DNA of 7,840 nucleotides from positions 115,420 through 123,259 of the forward strand of contig NZ_ML142861.1 of the NCBI RefSeq assembly GCF_004138495.1, given 5' to 3'. Positions 6,111-7,840 of this stretch are shown here, piece after piece (the first letter of the stretch is position 1; the number at the start of each line of letters is the position of its first letter). The DNA is from Phytoactinopolyspora endophytica. GTDB lineage: Bacteria; Actinomycetota; Actinomycetes; Jiangellales; Jiangellaceae. The position numbers were made by a program, and so were the translations under genes. The notes under the pieces were generated by a model. That model made no database searches, was not told the origin of the DNA, and worked only from the letters and a program-made list of their open reading frames with translations.

Positions 6111-6166
6111 CATGATCATCGAGGATCCAGGGCGTCATCACACGCCACATCCTCGATGATCATGGG
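6111..6166. repeat. 56-bp palindromic repeat, exact copy of 4963-5018 (element IIb)
   Basis: Identical base for base to 4963-5018, loop included, in the same orientation and 1148 bp away. Here the arms pair over 16 bp (6111-6126 with 6149-6164). Outside the 56 bp the flanks differ at once, and no target duplication is seen. It lies upstream of two divergent genes, not at a gene end. Confidence 0.95.
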
Positions 6167-6296
6167 TGAAGCGCCACGGAACCGGGACGATCTGCCCCAG
6201 AGCGCCTGCAGGGCGGTCAGCCCTGATCACCTCGCGTGACCGTCTGCGGCTTCGGGCCGTCCAGGCACGGAGCGATATCGTAGCGGCAGACGAGTT

Positions 6297-6301
6297 GGAG
6301 G
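6297..6301 (+). promoter_or_regulatory. Ribosome binding site for the oxidoreductase gene
   Basis: GGAGG lies 11 nt before ATG 6313 and supports that start over an upstream in-frame ATG at 6166, which sits at the edge of the repeat and would add 49 residues unlike the family. Confidence 0.65.
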
Positions 6302-6312
6302 AAACGCTTTCC
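6300..6312. promoter_or_regulatory. Candidate LacI-type operator at the translation start
   Basis: GGAAACGCTTTCC has perfect 5-bp arms, GGAAA and TTTCC, around CGC and overlaps the end of the ribosome site. A GAAA-CG-TTTC core is typical of LacI/GalR family operators, although most have an even-length centre. No regulator gene is in view. Confidence 0.35.
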
Positions 6313-7329
6313 ATGGATAGTGAAACAGTCAGGTTCGCAGTCGTTGGCGTCGATCACGGCCACATCGACGGCATGGTCCAAGGCCTGCGGAGCGCAGGTG
6401 CGGAGTGCGTGGGCGCGTTCGGGGGCGACGACGATCGGCGGTGTGCGGCATTCGCGGAGGCGTTTCCGGACATGCCGACCGTCGACGACCCGCGAAAGCT
6501 CTACGCCGACGCCAGCATCGACGTCATCGCCACCGCCGCGGTACCGGCCGACAGGGCAGGCATAGCTATCGAGGCGATGCGAGCCGGCAAGGACGTTCTT
6601 GTCGACAAGCCGGCGGCCACCACTCTGGAACAGATCGCGGAGCTGCGTGCCACGGTCAGTCAGACCGGACGGATCTGGGCCGCCTATTTCGGCGAGCGTT
6701 TCAACAGCCAGGCGACCAACAAGGCTGCGGAGCTCGTCCGCGCGGGCGCCATCGGCGACGTCGTACAGACCATTGGGCTCGGGCCGCACCGGCTGAATCG
6801 ACCGACCCGTCCGCCGTGGTTCTTCCAGCGCGATCGTTACGGCGGCATCATCACCGACATCGCTTCCCACCAGGTGGATCAGTTCCTCTATCTCACCGGC
6901 TCCACGTCTGCCGAGATCGTCGCAGCGACCGTCGGTAACCACGCCAACCCCGATGACCCCGGATTGCAGGACTTCGGCGAGGTCCTCCTGCGGAGTCCGC
7001 ACGCGCATGGCTACATCCGGGTCGACTGGTACACGCCCGATGGGCTCTCGAGCTGGGGTGACGGGCGGATCACGATATTGGGCACCGACGGATACATCGA
7101 GCTGCGCAAGAACGTCGATCCAGCCGGCCGCCCGGGCGGTGAGCACCTGTTCCTCGTCGACAAGAAGGGCGAGCACTATATCGACTGCGCTGAGCTCCCG
7201 ACCTCGTTCTTCCCACGGTTCGTGGACGATGTGCGCAACCGTACCGAGACTGCGAACTCGCAGGAGATGTACTTCACCGCCATGGAGCTGACCATCACTG
7301 CCCAGCTCAAGGCGGACGCGCACCAGTAG
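6313..7329 (+). CDS. Gfo/Idh/MocA family NAD(P)-dependent oxidoreductase
   Basis: A 338-residue cytosolic dehydrogenase of the family that acts on sugars, inositols and related polyols. Seen: an N-terminal Rossmann strand FAVVGVDHGHIDG (8-20), where the usual GxGxxG is replaced by GVDHGH; IDVIATAAVPADR (69-81); the catalytic-type Lys in VLVDKPAATTLEQ (96-107; DKP in place of the commoner EKP); and GGIITDIASHQVDQFLYLTGS (177-197), with D182, H186 and D189 in the places where the family binds substrate. The C-terminal sheet includes RITILGTDGYIELR (252-265). The start is set by GGAGG upstream of ATG 6313. It appears monocistronic and convergent with the zinc-ribbon gene 46 bp away. The substrate cannot be named: no transporter, kinase or isomerase gene is adjacent. 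Confidence 0.92.
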   Translation: MDSETVRFAVVGVDHGHIDGMVQGLRSAGAECVGAFGGDDDRRCAAFAEAFPDMPTVDDPRKLYADASIDVIATAAVPADRAGIAIEAMRAGKDVLVDKPAATTLEQIAELRATVSQTGRIWAAYFGERFNSQATNKAAELVRAGAIGDVVQTIGLGPHRLNRPTRPPWFFQRDRYGGIITDIASHQVDQFLYLTGSTSAEIVAATVGNHANPDDPGLQDFGEVLLRSPHAHGYIRVDWYTPDGLSSWGDGRITILGTDGYIELRKNVDPAGRPGGEHLFLVDKKGEHYIDCAELPTSFFPRFVDDVRNRTETANSQEMYFTAMELTITAQLKADAHQ

Positions 7330-7375
7330 TCACCGAACGCGGCTCATCCACACCGAACACAACAGAGCTGGACGC

Positions 7376-7636
7376 TCACGTCGCTCCCCGGCACGTGTCA
7401 ACCCTTCGGCACATGAGGCAGAGCGGCCGGGCGGGCCGTGTCACGTACGGGCGCCCGGGGTTGATCCTGCGGCAACGTACGCAACGCCACGGAGCATCCG
7501 GCGAGACATGTGTCCGGCGATACACCTGGATCATCTCGATGACTCGGCACGCCAGACCACAGTCTGGGCACGGCCGGCCCGCGACATACGCGTGCCATAG
7601 CTCATCCGAGGCGAGGTCACAGCCAGGACAGATCAT
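7376..7636 (-). CDS. Small cysteine-rich (double zinc-ribbon-like) hypothetical protein
   Basis: An 86-residue basic protein. Seen: CPGC (3-6) and CPDC (23-26) with C30 close by, then CVRC (52-55) and CLMC (73-76) with C82. The two pairs of CxxC knuckles, spaced 17-20 residues apart, suggest two zinc ribbons. The linker IEMIQVYRRTHVSPDAPW (33-50) is not a domain I know. GGGAG at 7644-7648 lies 7 nt before ATG 7636; an overlapping GTG 7639 is possible. A stop codon of a frame open to the right edge overlaps this ribosome site, which would fit an operon. Codon third positions are less G/C-rich than in cydAB by eye, suggesting a different origin. The family is not recognised; nucleic-acid or protein binding is only a guess. 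Confidence 0.68.
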   Translation of the reverse strand: MICPGCDLASDELWHAYVAGRPCPDCGLACRVIEMIQVYRRTHVSPDAPWRCVRCRRINPGRPYVTRPARPLCLMCRRVDTCRGAT

Positions 7637-7643
7637 CACGGCG

Positions 7644-7648
7644 CTCCC
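7644..7648 (-). promoter_or_regulatory. Ribosome binding site of the zinc-ribbon gene
   Basis: On the minus strand AGGGAG precedes ATG 7636 by 7 nt, the main support that this small gene is translated. It overlaps a TAG stop (7648-7650) of the frame to its right. Confidence 0.6.
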
Positions 7649-7840
7649 TAAGTCTCTGGCGACAACCGAGGCGTGTTGGCGATTCGCTCAGCGTCGTGTG
7701 TAATTCCGGTGGTCTGTGGGCGGGCCAGAGCCTGGCCCGCCCACAGGTCCGATACCGACCGGCGGAACTGCACGCCGGGCAGAGCGATGCATCGCACCGA
7801 CGCGCTCCCACGTGGAAGAGCAGGCCACACCATGGAAGAC
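7648..7840 (-). CDS. Possible C-terminal end of a gene running in from the right edge
   Basis: One minus-strand frame is open from the right edge to TAG 7648-7650 and ends inside the ribosome site of the zinc-ribbon gene. By hand count about 70% of its codons end in G or C, similar to the zinc-ribbon gene. The product ends with ITHDAERIANTPRLSPET, and no family is recognised. Against it, a 33-bp hairpin typical of intergenic DNA lies inside the frame, and the other two minus frames are also largely open. It could simply be non-coding. Confidence 0.25.
   Translation of the reverse strand, partial: SSMVWPALPRGSASVRCIALPGVQFRRSVSDLWAGQALARPQTTGITHDAERIANTPRLSPET
7714..7746. terminator. 33-bp hairpin with 15-bp perfect stem
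   Basis: CTGTGGGCGGGCCAG (7714-7728) and CTGGCCCGCCCACAG (7732-7746) pair perfectly around AGC. A very GC-rich stem with a 3-nt loop and no T-tract fits an actinobacterial terminator. No gene end is certain beside it, so its client gene is unclear. Confidence 0.55.

Larger units (their letters stand above)
6014..6312. other. Divergent intergenic region with repeat copy IIb
   Basis: This 299-bp gap separates the divergent DUF559-type gene and the oxidoreductase gene. It holds two DnaA-box-like nonamers in opposite orientation (6064-6072 and 6092-6100), the 56-bp palindromic repeat (6111-6166), a weak -10-like TATCGT (6276-6281) and a dyad next to the oxidoreductase start (6300-6312). I see no convincing small gene or RNA. 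Confidence 0.6.

Noticed and set aside
4963..6166. An insertion sequence or CRISPR array based on the repeated 56 bp
   Set aside because: The enclosed gene is not a transposase, the repeats are direct with no target duplication, and only two copies lie 1.1 kb apart.
6217..7323. A 368-codon minus-strand frame opposite the oxidoreductase gene
   Set aside because: No recognisable motif; the opposite strand carries a complete Gfo/Idh/MocA protein with a good ribosome site.
7832..7840. A plus-strand gene starting at ATG 7832
   Set aside because: Only three codons are visible, and GGAAGAG upstream is too far for a confident call.

Overview
The window comes from a high-GC actinobacterium. Coding regions are strongly G/C-biased at third codon positions, several starts are GTG or follow GGAGG-type ribosome sites, and the BlaI/BlaR pair and short-loop CydA look like those of Actinobacteria such as Mycobacterium. 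The genus cannot be fixed from this sequence.

Layout, left to right: a short-chain dehydrogenase (+, 27-755); a bidirectional hairpin (765-820); a BlaR1-type M56 membrane metalloprotease (-, 815-1726) and a BlaI-type repressor (-, 1845-2297); a short divergent control region carrying three 17-bp operators (2324-2382); the cytochrome bd oxidase operon cydA-cydB (+, 2403-4950); a second long hairpin (4961-5018); a gene with an AbiEi-like N-terminus and a DUF559-like nuclease-fold C-terminus (-, 5012-6013); a 299-bp intergenic stretch holding an exact 56-bp copy of the second hairpin (6111-6166); a Gfo/Idh/MocA family oxidoreductase (+, 6313-7329); a small zinc-ribbon protein (-, 7376-7636); and a 33-bp hairpin near the right edge (7714-7746), possibly inside the end of a partial minus-strand gene.

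The main functional unit is blaR-blaI / cydAB. The repressor gene and the oxidase operon are divergent, and the space between them is filled with three near-identical dyads of the form TACGACG-N3-CGTNGTA. The simplest reading is that BlaI represses both itself and cytochrome bd, and that the M56 protease relieves this repression in response to a membrane signal. The protease has no penicillin-binding sensor domain, and no beta-lactamase gene is present.

The second theme is a family of GATCATC-armed palindromes. Two of them sit at convergent gene ends in the same arrangement: each starts 9-10 bp after the plus-strand stop and supplies the TGA stop of the minus-strand gene. Two copies are identical over 56 bp, loop included, and bracket the AbiEi/DUF559 gene as direct repeats. 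That looks like recent duplication or a cassette rather than independent terminators. No RNA genes, CRISPR array, transposase or integrase were seen.
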